Assembly (NCBI GenBank): GCA_029641185.1
Contig: JAPWGK010000001.1
Coordinates: 694,501-758,500, forward strand
Source: Pseudofabraea citricarpa
Taxonomy: Eukaryota > Ascomycota > Leotiomycetes > Helotiales > Dermateaceae
Direction of reading: 5' to 3'
Length of the DNA stretch: 64,000 nucleotides
This document shows positions 21,848-33,879 of this stretch, one piece after another. The stretch's first letter is position 1. Each line of letters opens with the position of its first letter. Made by a program: the position numbers and the translations under genes. The notes under the pieces are model-generated. The model saw nothing but the letters and a program-made list of their open reading frames with translations. It had not been told where the DNA came from and ran no database searches.

Positions 21848-24800
21848 TTATAAGGTCTTGATGAGACTTACCACTCGTCCATCCTCGTCGCCGGTATACA
21901 GGACTTGAGCCATTGGTCTGATGCAGGTAATGGCTGCCGGATTGTTCGTGTGTCCGCCGTCTTCCTGACTTCTCTTCATATCGAAATGATCTAGTCTCTT
22001 AACAAGTTCTAACTCCCACTTGCCATTTCCTCCGGTGCCTGCATTGCTTAGTTTCCTTCCCCTCACTGGCTGTGTCACCACTTTCTTCCAAATGTTTACC
22101 ACTCCTTTCCTATGTCCTGTGAAAACCAACTCAGATTCTAACCACTCGTTGCCTGTGCCTTCATAGAAAGCACAGGAATGGATATAGTCATCATGATCTT
22201 TACAGACATTTTGATCAAGGATCAAATCACCATTCAAGGTATAGAGTGCCACTTTTTGTCCTCGACAAAGCATAATGGTACCCGAGATATCGTTAATAAG
22301 AGCACATTCAACATGACGCCCATTGGCGAGCTTTCGTACAAGTTCGAGGCGATTCAGATCCCAGAGAAGTACCAAGCCGTCAGACGATGCCGAGAGCATT
22401 GTAGCGAAGGATTTGGAGATGGCAAGTACGGTGACTGGGGCCCTGTGACCAAATAACGAAGCTTTTGGTTGCAATTCGACTGGTTTGCCTGACTGAGTAA
22501 TGACAGTATGTGCAGACAAGGTACAGTCTTCGCCCGCAGTAATAAGCAGTTGAGAGGACGCGAAAAGAGCAGTAGATAATTGCCCTTGGTGTAAGTTTTC
22601 AAAGAGGCCAGCCAGTTTTTTGGAGTCAGCAAAGTAGAAGCGTACACTACCGTCAGCAAATCCCCACTCCATGTATTTGTCATAATAAGGTGGGAGATTT
22701 ATTTTGAATGCGGTAGAAGAGAGAAGGCGATCTAGCTTCGATGAATAAATGAGAGACGTGACACGCTCGTGCGTTTCCAGTAGCGGATACGGAAGTCGGG
22801 TAAGTGAGTCGGCAGCAGTGTCAAGTCTCTTCGGTTTATGACGCATGTCTTCACGAGCTTGATGAGGCTTGGAAAAGACCTGGTGTGGGGTCTGCCCAAA
22901 GTTATGAATGATGCCAATTGTGGCACGTCTTTCAACCGGGTCTACTATCGTGTCCAAGTCACTCGCACCATGGTACGATAGATGATGGAAGACGTTTGTG
23001 TTTTCAATTGCAGCTTCGCCTCGCTGTTTAGACCCAAAGATGAGATCAATCCACTGGTGTAGATGTTTGCTCACATAAGGACTCTCTAAAGCCTCCCGAT
23101 GCTTGGCAATGAATATCTTAGGATCTCCTTTGGCCCAACGCGGAAGAGCAACATTATCGATACCACCAGCATTACCTTGGCGCATGCCGAAATTGTAGCC
23201 ATTGCTGTTGGTCAAGAACTCTGGAAGATAGAAGAACTCTGGAGTGAGCTCGCGCACATCTGACATATTATCTCTCGAAGCCGAAGTCCATGCCTTTTCA
23301 ATAGAGTAAAAGAGTCTGTCGGGATGATCAAAGTTGCCACCTTGAAGAAGCAAATATGACTGCACGAAAGGCTGTAGTCTGATTAAGTATGAGGTGACAA
23401 TCATAGCTGATGAGTAATGAGTGCCGTAGTGGAACGGCTGAGCATTTTCGTCACCCATTTCTGCAAAGCTTTTGTAACGTTCAATATAGTCAGCTTGTCG
23501 ACCGAAATTTTGAGCCCCCATTGGCTTCGACAAGTCTCTAAAACTAGCCGGGTTATTGAGATCTAGTTCTTCGCTTGTATAATCGGCCAGAACCCATGGA
23601 AACACAGGGTATTGAGTCAAATCATTGAAAGTTCGCCCAGCCATAGTGTTGACGAGCATTAAATAGTGGAAGTTGGACATTTCTCCTTTTGCCCAACGTC
23701 TCATGGCCGGGTTCCAAGCCGATGAATTGAACATACTGCTAAACTTAGAGCCGAAGCCAGTAACAGGTGCTTCTTCTGCCACTTTGAGAGCTTCTAGGCG
23801 CCAGCTATCCTCAGGATTTGGGAGAGATGAGCTGCCAGTAGTATGAGGAGCTTTAGTCGTAAGCTTAGAATAGAGCTCGTCTCTCGATACTGGGTCAATT
23901 GTGGTGAGAAGGTAACTGCGCCCGTCTGTGAAAAAGACCTCGATGGCAACATCCCTGAACAAAAATCGACGTTTGGAAATACTTATGACATCGCTCCATC
24001 GCCAGTTCCTTGATTCTTGTTCCGTTCGAACGGTCTGCGACTTTTTCTCCACTGCTTTCTGACCTGAGATCATTTCCAAGTATGGATCTCGTTGATCTTT
24101 AGGAGCTTGGGAAACATTCACAATTTCTCCATCGGACCTCACAAACAGATTATCCATTAGGTATAAAGAGTCCTTCCCCAGTATTAGCAGACCTTCGCAA
24201 GCTTCAAGTCCAATGATTCGGGAGATATTGTAGACTGCTTGGACTTTGTCGCCCTGCTGAATGCTGCGCATGACTTTACGATTCTTGTCTTCAAATCCAT
24301 CGTCGCCTTCATCAACAGCATTAGGTGTAGCAGTATTAGGATCACCGGTCTCGTCCGGATTGTCCACAAGCTCAAATTCTTCCTCGGGCATGAAACTTTC
24401 TTTAGAACTATTTGCACCAGCCTCTTGAATGGTAGCACCAGATGCGAGAGATATACTAGAGGCAGGTGTCGCAATACGACTTGGAGACAATGCAACTCGG
24501 GTATTGACTTTCAGCGACTCGTTCGGAATGGGTTCAGTTGCTCTCCGTTTCGGCTGGTAATCGTACATGGGACCTTTACGATCTGGCAACATCCGCAGAC
24601 GCATGCGATTTCGACCTTCTGTGCGGTCAAGTTTCCATTGCGTAGGGGTGTAATTGTCAAACACCGCACAAGGTCTATGTAGCTCATTGTCAATTTTCGA
24701 GAAGGTTGATGCAAGGAAACTAAAATTGTCCTGCTGATCTTGTTGGGCCCGTTGATGTCGCAGATGCTCAGCCGCGTATATGTTTTCCATCCAACGAGAC

Positions 24801-27800
24801 GATGCCAAATCATGTCGGAAAAGTACATCTTCGTCGTCAGCACCCTCTTTTTGCCACTGCTTGAGTTTTTCTCGCCGCTTTGTAGCACGAGCTTTTGCTG
24901 TTTCTTCAGTTTTTGAATTCTCGCGGTTGACAAACTCCTCCCATGCCTGAGCCATCGCACCAAAGAATAATGCATCTAGTTCTCCTCGATGATTATCGAC
25001 CCACTCAACGAAAGTTTCATCGTCTAGTTCTGTAAGCTTCTTGAACCCTGAAGTGAGATGCTTTTGTTCATTAGACATCGCTTCCTGAAACATCTGTGAA
25101 GTTTCTTCCGGCTTTTGTACGAGTAGAATGCGCCAAAGATTGGCAGCTGACAGTCGAATCTGCTCTCTTGAGTCAACCAGCTTAATATATAGCTGGTAGC
25201 AGATCAACTTCAAGTAGTCATTTTCCCCGACATCAGATGACAAAACTACTGTTTGCCAGTAAAGCAATTTGTCCAAAAATGACAATGATTCTTGAACTGG
25301 AACCTGAGCACTATCAAGTTCCGACAGCTGTAGAAGAACAACTCTGAGAAATACATCCTTAATACTTAAAACCGCTTGGTTACAGAGTCGCACGGTCTTG
25401 ATCTTCGATATTTCAGGTCGTTGAAGGTACTCAAGCAGAGTTCCGGCAAAGTCCAGTAGGGGTTCGGCTCCACCTAGAAACCACCCTTCAAAGACTGCCT
25501 CACCAATATGCTTAGCAAATCGAGCCATGTTCTGAATCGTCTTTGGCTCCCATAGTGACTTCTGATCAAGCTGGATGGTGTTTCCCAGTTGCGATATTGT
25601 GTTGCGTAATAGATAGGACTCGAAATAAGCTTGGTGCTCTTGAAACCCGGGAGGTATTTTGAGTGACAGACTAAATCCAGGGAATTCCTTGCGTGTCATG
25701 ACTTGATCAATGAATACAGTGACTACTAGCTCAAGCAGCCCTTCAACTAGACCATTGCTGACCTGCTGTGCTGCAATTTTCTTCTTGGGAGACATGACCA
25801 GATTGAGCCTAGCAGACGATGGACTGAATTCAGAGGGACGAGAGGTTAGTAGTATAAATGACGAACCACGTCGTAATGGCTTGGCTCGAGGGGTTGTTGG
25901 GCTAGGTGGTAATTCGGTTTCTACTGTCGTTGTACGCACTATAGGAGCGGGCATAGAGGTAACTCGTGAAATAGGTCGAATAATGACATCGTCTCCTTCG
26001 AATGTCAAAGCGGAATCCTTAGAGTTGAGTTCCGTCTCAGGGTTCACAGCATCTGTACTGACGATGACCGGAAACAAGACACAAAGAAGAAGTCGAACAT
26101 AGTCTGATGAGATGGCGAATTCTCGGAAATCGGAGGATTTCGCATGCAAATCAGCAAAGAAGCGGATGACGGTGTGTAATATCGTTGCCTGTCCACCGAT
26201 ACGTTCCTTTTTTGCCTGAGGGGTTTCTTACTACAAGTTAGCAATTGATCCAGTGTTGGGTTTTGGATATACTCACGACGAGACTCAAGCTCTTTTGTTA
26301 ATGACATAGACCTTCGTCTGGATGCAGTATTTGGGACACTCAAATTTGGCTTTTGACTTTGTGGCGAAGCAGTACTACTAAGAGGAGAATCTGGATCCTC
26401 TTGATTTCTAAGAACATCCTTCAGACCATGTTGCAGCATAGCTGTGATCACTGGCAGTATTCCAGGATTTACCACAGTAGTTTTTGCGAATGTGTCCAGA
26501 AAGCTAAAGAGCTCGAAAGACCTCTCAAAATCAATATCCGCAACATCCAAAGCAAACAGAATGCTGAAACATATTGGCCACAGAGTTGGGACATCCCACC
26601 ATCTTCTCAGACGATGCCGCAAGATTGTGAAGCCACCAGATTTATTGGCAAACCTGGTGGTATAGACTGAGCCATGCACAACAAGCAGTCTGGCTAAGAT
26701 TCTGCTACCATGAACGACTACTTCTGGATCGTCTTCGGTCAAAAGATATAACAGCCACTATGTAACATTAAGACAGCACTCGTACCCCGGTTTGGATGAA
26801 CTTACCTTGTTTGTTACTGTTTTTGCAAATTTCCGAATATTTGCGGTACTTCCCTTTTCACAGAGAAGTCCCGCATACATTTCCAGAACTTTATTCCCCA
26901 ACTCTCGTTTTGTGAGGACTAATGACACTCCATCTTTGGATTCGAACATGGTGTTCACTGTAGGTCGCCTTGGAGATGCAACGACACTGTTTGTTCTACT
27001 TGGTAAAGTACCACCTCTCGGAGTTCGTATACCCGAGCTTGATGGTTTATGGTAGGCATAAGTCACGAACAAAGCAAGAGAACGGAATACCTCCGGTGTC
27101 ATATTGCATTTTACCAAGGTTGTAAGCGCCTCAAGAAATAACGGAAATATATCTCGTGAAAAGGCTTCCGACTTTAGTGCATCTAAAAATCGCTTCACAA
27201 TACCTATTGCAAATTAGTTCTGCTCGTGAGAGATAGGAGAAGCTACGTACGCATGTGAAATAATCGCCGGGAGTTGATGTGGTGATATTTGCTGTTAACA
27301 CCAAAGGTAATGAACTGCTTATAATAAAGCTTTTGCGTCATGGGAGCACTCTTCCGCCACATATCAAAATCAACAAGAAGTATGCGGTATGCTAGCGGAT
27401 TGATGATGAAGGACTCTTCCGGATTCTTGTGGTTGTATCCGACGAAATCAAGGACAAGGCTCAATAACTGAAATCCCAACTTGTCCCGATCATCACTGCT
27501 CAACGAAACTGCTTCAGAGTTTTGAATTTTCGATGAGACTACAGTTCCAGCCCCAATTTTGCCACGAATCAGGGCGCCTAGGATAGGATAGCCGTTCTCT
27601 CGTTCGGCAGCCTCACTGTTGCGCCAGCTACCTTTGATGCTCTCGAAAAATATTTCCACAGCTCGTACAATACTTTCTTTGGTATTCGCATCTTCCACTA
27701 GCTTGAGGGCAATTCCAGTAAATCCGCCTAGGCGCCATAGTGAGCTATCCAAAGACTGGGGCACAACGACTACCGGTTCACCAGTCAATACAGTTGTGCC

Positions 27801-29903
27801 GTGTGCTCGAGTTAGCGCTTCGTTAATCGGTGGAACTGCTGCATTAATTGCTAACGAGGTCCCATTATTGTGCGTGAGTTGGAACAGGTTACTAGCAGCA
27901 GTCCGACTAAGGCCTCGGAGCAGTTGTGACTCATGAATTTTGTACCTGTCATCCTCTCCTAACACAGCTGTAGGTTGAATGCTTAGAAGAATCCGGGATT
28001 CGGGAAGAAGAAGGCTCCCTCGATCGCGAGTTGCAGCACTTATTTCAGAGGTGTCTGCATCCTTTCCTGGATGCATTAACTGATTTCGCATTCCCAATGC
28101 AGCAGAAGCTTCATAGGTCTGAAAAGAACCTAGACAATCTTGGAAATTGCCATTATATCGAGGTCCAAGCCTGTAATATACAGCTACGCGGTCATCGCTT
28201 AACACATCTTCCATCAGATACGCTGATGCAAGCGACCATCGAGAGAACGTTACACCTCGTCCAATGTGTGCCGAAAGATCTTGTGGTGTCCCTAAGAATG
28301 CTTGAACTGGATTTGTTTTCACATTTGACGAAGTGAACGATGCGAAACTGTCGGTGCTACTGTTCAAAATGGGGGGCGGTGCTGGAAACTGGCATTTAAC
28401 TTGTTCAGCAAACTCGCCATCCACATACAGACTCGCTTTGCTGGATGTGATGGTTCTGGGCCTTCTGTGCACAATAGCGATATGATACCAACGACGCTCT
28501 TGAAAGCAGGTTGATTTGAATCTGACACTCGGCCTCGAAGATGTCACCGAGGTCTGAAGAATGAGGCTGTGAGAATCTTGTTCGAGATATGCAAGAACAA
28601 AGCAGGTTTGTGACGAGTCAAAGGCCCCGAAAATGGTTGTGTGCGCCTTTGGATCAAATTTGTCAATAAATATCCAAGCTGTAAAGGAATAGCCGTCCCC
28701 AGGCGGGGGGAACGGTCTGCCTAGCGAGGGCAACTCGATAGATGCAAATCCATGTAGAGAAAGGTCGAACTGTATATATGCAGGGCCATGTGATGATTTC
28801 ATCGCACGCAGAAGAAATTCGGCCGCTTCGGGGGACTTGCTGCACACTAGGTACTGAGAATCTTGCAAAGTGTTAATCCCTAAAGATATCAAAGTCTCGC
28901 AGAGATCTTCTACGGCCTGCCTCTCGGTCGGTGCTAGCGGACTACTAGCATCAAATGCCAGTGGCAGAAGTGTTGAAAGGATCCCAGTTGCGTGGAGAGA
29001 TGCGAGATTGTGACTCGAGATGGATGAAATCTTGGATAACGTCTGGATAACAACCAGAGCAGCTGGATTGACCGGACTTTTTGAATCACGAGGTATTGTC
29101 TTCCAGAAATCAATGATGGTTGGTATGATATCAGTATTGCAGAGTAATGCACTTTCTTGCAACATCTGTCCCAGCTTTTTGTTCACCACCTTGAGAGTAT
29201 CTTCATCGCTCTCGATTTCGTTCACTTCCAAGTCCAATTCCTCGGCTCCCTCTTCTCGAGCCTGTTTACCGCCATTATCGCCTTGGACTGAGATTTGAGC
29301 TCCACCTTTGGACGAGGCGGACGGGTGTGCTTTCGCAAGCTTCTGGCAGAAAGGCTCAAACCTCTTATCGTCGAGTGCGAATGCAAGTAGCTTGCCGAAA
29401 AGTTCAGCCTCGCCCCAGACATCCGACTCGCTACCTCCAATCCCTATACTGGCAATCGTCTGCTCCAGAGCGGCCCATCCACCACCTTCGACTCGTCTTT
29501 TGAAGTACCTCCTATTTCCATAGTGGTCTCTGAACGCCTGTGCTAACACCCCAAGTATAAGTTCGAGAAGCTCAAACAGCTGTATTTTTTCCGCAGAACC
29601 CCGCTTGGTTGGATGATAGAAGCCGGAAAAGCTCCGCAAGGTATCTAAGATAAGCTGGAAGCCATTCAGATGTCGAAAGTCGTCTCTGGTTCGCGAGGCT
29701 TGGGATGAGGCGATCAAATAGCGGCGGATAGATTGAAGCTGTTCTACCAATGTTGGCAGATCCGGGTACCTAATATACTCTGCGCGGAGAGTGGTCGCAA
29801 GGTTGTTCAGGAGAACCTGTAGTTCTGCTGTAGCTTGTGTACTTTCGGGCGGAGCTGTGGCCGAAGTCGAGGTACGTTGTCGCCGTGATCTCATCGACAT
29901 CAT
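21848..29903 (-). CDS. BPH1: BEACH-WD40 protein (Beige/LYST-NBEA family, yeast Bph1-like)
   Basis: Giant scaffold of the BEACH family, linked to vesicle and lysosome/vacuole traffic and membrane fission or sorting. Four minus-strand exons (29903-27251, 27203-26806, 26757-26277, 26226-21848) with introns of 47-50 nt encode 2636 residues. In order: a helical N-terminus; a concanavalin-like segment at about 385-580 (YSFTAWIFIDKF, RRWYHIAIVH); helical repeats; a PH-like domain at about 1830-1960; the BEACH domain at about 2000-2290 (MSNFHYLMLVNTMAGR, YPVFPWVLADY, NPASFRDLSKPMG, HYGTHYSSA); then C-terminal WD40 blades at about 2400-2636 (FGHRAPVTVLAIS, LLWDL). All domains are intact with no frameshift. 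The third acceptor (before 26226) was chosen by frame, since the nearer AG gives a stop. The start MMSM at 29903 is the first ATG. Confidence 0.95.
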
Positions 29904-31518
29904 TCAAAAGCCTCCCCAAACCTCTCGATTGAATGTGGCTTCTAGCACTCCTTGACCAGATGTGAACAAAATCCTTCCACTTTCAGGCCCATGGAAGTCC
30001 CAGGCTGCCGTGGAACTTGGATGTCATTGAAGCCGGCAGTGGCGCGGTGACAGGGCAATCGAGACTAGAAAATGTGCAGGGGATCGTTACTGTGGAAGGG
30101 GTCAAGTTGAAGTGTGAAGTTGGTTCTCAACTTTGATTTCCCTCAGTGTGATTGTTTCTTTGGAGCCGCGTACAGTAGTGTGAGGCTGTGAATCTGATCG
30201 GAAGCCATGATTCGCGATTCGCGCCTCGTTTCAATATGCGAGGTGCTGCGGACAGATGCACGCGATCGGATTATATTTGATCCGGTGTCATCATCGGCAT
30301 CATTACCAGCATCACGTGAATGTTGAGGTTGATGTTGAGGTTGGACCGGAAACACATGGATACATATGCATGGGATTGTGCTTAAGATGTTGATTTCTGA
30401 ACAAGTGGTCATGCTCTCAAAGCCGTTATCTTGCTGTGCGATGTCCGGGTCGTGTTGGGTGATCATCTGTCGCCATTGACTGATAGGATTGAGTGATTCA
30501 GGTACTACATACGGCAAGTCTCGAGTCTCTAAGCTAAGCCTTCTCCCCAAGGCTGACTCGCGGCGTCGAGGCAAGCTGTCACGCGATGCATTATTGGGGG
30601 TCCCTGGCACAACAGCCCTTCATGCGATAACGACAAAGTCAGACGAGCAAGTTCATGTCTTAGTTCAAGTGGCTAAGAAGCAAGAAGACCTAGAAGACTA
30701 TGATTCCTAACAAGATTCGCGGTCCAAACGGGTACCTTAAGCAAGCGTGGGAGATAAGGGCACCCGCGTGAAACATCAGAGAGACACCAGACAGACAGAC
30801 ATCACATGCCGTCCGCCCAAGCGTGGGGCATACGAACGATCAGTGGAGTGGAGGTGTAGTGTAGGCAGAGGTAGGTGCCTGGAGTAGTGTGTGTAGGGGA
30901 GCGGTAGGGGAGTTGGTAGGGGCGTTGGTAGGGGAGTGTGCCTGGGTTGTGGAGAGCTGTCCTTGGAATGTCGTCTCCGACACACGAACAGTCCGATCAG
31001 AGGCCGGACACAAAGAGAGCAGTCTTCTACCTCTGCTCGTCGCTGGAATTCCCTCCCAATTCTCACATTCACATGTTGATGGAGGTCTGCACACGGGAAT
31101 TCAACAAGATTAACCTCCTGGAATTGTGGCACGATTCACTAGAGTATTGGTGAACCCGCTCCCACGCTCGCTCGACTCGGTGAAATGACGACAGGCTGGA
31201 TGTGAGTCGTCTCCTCGTCTCGTCTCGTCTCCCGGGGTGATAGGATAGCGATAAGCCCTCCGAATCAACGAATCAGTCCGCTTTCGGCCTAGAGCTATTT
31301 CGGTCAACCGCATAACTAGGCGGCTGGGGAGCTTCATCATCCACCTCCATCCTCCATCCTCCATCTCTCTTCCATCCTCTCACCCATCAACAACACTCCC
31401 AACACACAACAACACCCGGGGATAGTATCGTCTGCTATCTCTAACTCACCAAACCTTTCATTTGATTATCCACCGTCGCAGGCAGACACCTTATCACCTC
31501 TTATTTACTTCATTCATC
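29904..31518. other. 1.6-kb divergent region between BEACH gene and cerevisin
   Basis: Contains the promoters of two divergent genes. A stretch at 30143-30710 is open on both strands with protein-like composition but no motif (see findings). A 12-bp tandem repeat lies at 30903-30934. Near 31343-31385 a CATCCTC-type pyrimidine repeat precedes the cerevisin ATG and probably forms its leader. A CACGTG lies near 30314. Confidence 0.5.
30903..30934 (+). repeat. GGTAGGGG tandem repeat, 12-bp period
   Basis: GGTAGGGG occurs at 30903, 30915 and 30927, separated by AGTT and CGTT, with a partial copy just upstream (about 30892-30899). G-runs of four at regular spacing could support a G-quadruplex on the plus strand. 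Confidence 0.75.
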
Positions 31519-33304
31519 ATGCGTGGGCTTATCGGCTTAACGCTTCTGCCGCTGCTGGCGTCATCGGCACCAACATACAGCACTGAGACCATCCACGAAG
31601 GCTCTGCTCCCATCATCTCTGCCTCCAATGCAGAGCATGTGCCCGACTCGTATATCGTGGTCTTCAAGAAGCACGTCACCGAGGCTTCGGCTGCTCACCA
31701 CCACAGCTGGGTGCGAGACATTCACACGGAGGGCGAGACTCAACGAACAGAGCTCCGAAAGCGAGGTCAATTCCCCTTGAGCTCTGACATCTTTGAGGGT
31801 CTCAAGCACACATACAACATCGGAAGTGATTTCTTGGGATACTCTGGCCACTTCGATGACTCAGTCATCGAGCAGGTCCGAAGACACCCAGATGTAAGCA
31901 GCCCCCTTCTTGCTGACCTCCTCTTTCACCTGTGCCATCCCTTCCTTCGAGTTTGACAGCAATACCACTGTTAGCTCTGCAATCAAATGTCATAATCAGA
32001 GCTTCGTTGTTAGTAGCAACGAGCTCCTAGTTGGATATGTGTAGACTTGCCACTCCTAGCTAGACCCCGTTGGAAAACAGCGGCTAATAAGCAATGTATA
32101 GGTCGATTACATTGAGAAAGACTCGATTGTCCACACAATGGGTGAGACCGAGGGTGAGCTAGAGAAGAACGCCCCGTGGGGTCTTGCACGTATCTCGCAT
32201 AGAGATTCTCTTGGATTCAGTGACTTCAACAAGTACCTGTATGCCGCTGATGCTGGTGAGGGTGTTGATGTGTACGTCATCGACACCGGAACCAACGTTG
32301 ACCACGTTGATTTCGATGGCCGCGCACACTGGGGAAAGACTATCCCAGCTAACGATGCTGATGAGGATGGAAATGGACACGGAACTCACTGCTCCGGTAC
32401 TGTTGCTGGCACCAAGTATGGTGTTGCCAAGAAGGCCAATGTCTACGCTGTCAAGGTCCTCAAGTCTAACGGCTCTGGAACCATGGCCGATGTTGTGAAG
32501 GGTGTCGAATGGGCTGCCAACGCACACACTGAGAAGGTCAAGAAGGGAAAGAAGGGCTTCAAGGGCTCCGCTGCCAACATGTCTCTTGGTGGTGGCAAGT
32601 CTCCTGCTCTTGACCGTGCCGTTAACGGTGCCGTCAGCGCTGGTATCCATTTCGCCGTTGCTGCTGGTAACGATAACGCCGATTCCTGCAACTACTCTCC
32701 AGCTGCCGCTGAGCAAGCTATCACTGTTGGTGCCTCCGCTCTTGATGATTCTCGTGCATACTTCTCCAACTACGGTACTTGCAACGACATCTTTGCTCCT
32801 GGTCTCTCTATCCTCTCCACCTGGATTGGAAGCAAGTATGCCACCAACACCATCTCTGGTACCTCAATGGCTTCTCCTCACATTGCTGGTCTTTTGGCCT
32901 ACTATCTCTCTCTCCAGCCATCATCCAACTCCGACTATGCCGTTGCTGAGATCACCCCAAAGAAGCTGAAGGAGAACATCATCAGCATCGCCACTGTTGG
33001 TGCGCTCTCTGATGTCCCATCAAACACCAAGAACGTGCTTGCATGGAACGGAGGTGGATCTTCCAACTACTCTTCTATCATCAAGGCTGGTTCATACTCA
33101 GCCAAAGCCAACTCCCCAGTCACTGAGATGCCAACTACCATCGAGCTTTTGGAGGCTGCCATCGAGAAGGACTTCAATGTTGCCTCAGGAAAGATTGTCA
33201 AGGGAACTGAGTCAATGGTTGCCAAGACCGAGAAGATTTCTAAGAAGATCCAGGCTGCTGTTGAGGAAGAGCTCTATGAACTCTTCGAGGAGCTCCGCTC
33301 TTAA
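31519..33304 (+). CDS. PRB1: cerevisin-type vacuolar serine protease (S8 subtilase)
   Basis: Two exons (31519-31893, 32102-33304) encode 525 residues. Predicted signal peptide at about 1-16, then an I9 propeptide at about 42-130 (PDSYIVVFKKHV), which folds the enzyme and is removed. The mature enzyme should start near NAPWGLARISH (about residue 148), the usual cerevisin N-terminus. The catalytic triad is visible: Asp186 in VIDTG, His218 in GHGTHCSG, Ser380 in GTSMASPH. The oxyanion Asn is in the AAGNDN segment. A C-terminal extension of about 90 residues (KIVKGTESMVAKTEKISKK...) is typical of filamentous fungi. Function: vacuolar proteolysis and autophagic turnover, activated by proteinase A. 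The 208-nt intron is long for this window. Codon use is strongly biased to C-ending and GT-type codons, suggesting high expression. Confidence 0.96.
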
Positions 33305-33879
33305 GTGAGAAGTGTAGATGCTAGCATTCTTAACTGAATTGCACATTACAAGGGCGTCATAGTCCAAGAACCTTTTCTTTTTTTTACTTTGAGCATGGTC
33401 ATGGACCGGCGCGGGATGACAGGTTACCACTGTATGCATTTTGAGTAACGGTTTTCATTGCGTCACAGATTTCATGGGTTTTGATTTACCTCTTGTCGTA
33501 ATACACAATAGAGGAGCATTCAAATTGTATCAACTCGTATCAGACTTCACTTAACCTTGTATTGCTTTGTGACGTGATGTGAGTTGTCAGTTCCCTTTTC
33601 CAATATTTTTCTAGAGCGAAATAAGTACTGAGTGAGTATCATGACTACCCGCTTATTGGTTCAGATGCTCTTTCCTGTTGAAGTTGCGCGTGTATTGCCA
33701 CTGCCTCCTCTTTTTGTGATGGAATTATTTGTTATTGTTTTGCGAATCAAATCATTTCTCTACTAGAGATTTTTCTTCACTTTTGGTTAGGTACATGCTT
33801 CAGCGTTCACACCGTCGCATTCTACAAGCTTCATTACCACGGCAGTGCATTCCGATCCCAGTTGTTTGGGGTACGAGGA
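33305..33879. other. intergenic spacer / promoter
   Basis: About 575 bp, AT-rich and pyrimidine-rich, between cerevisin and the large disordered-protein gene. An open frame begins at a TTG at 33862, so a small upstream coding exon cannot be excluded. No other signal is seen. Confidence 0.45.
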
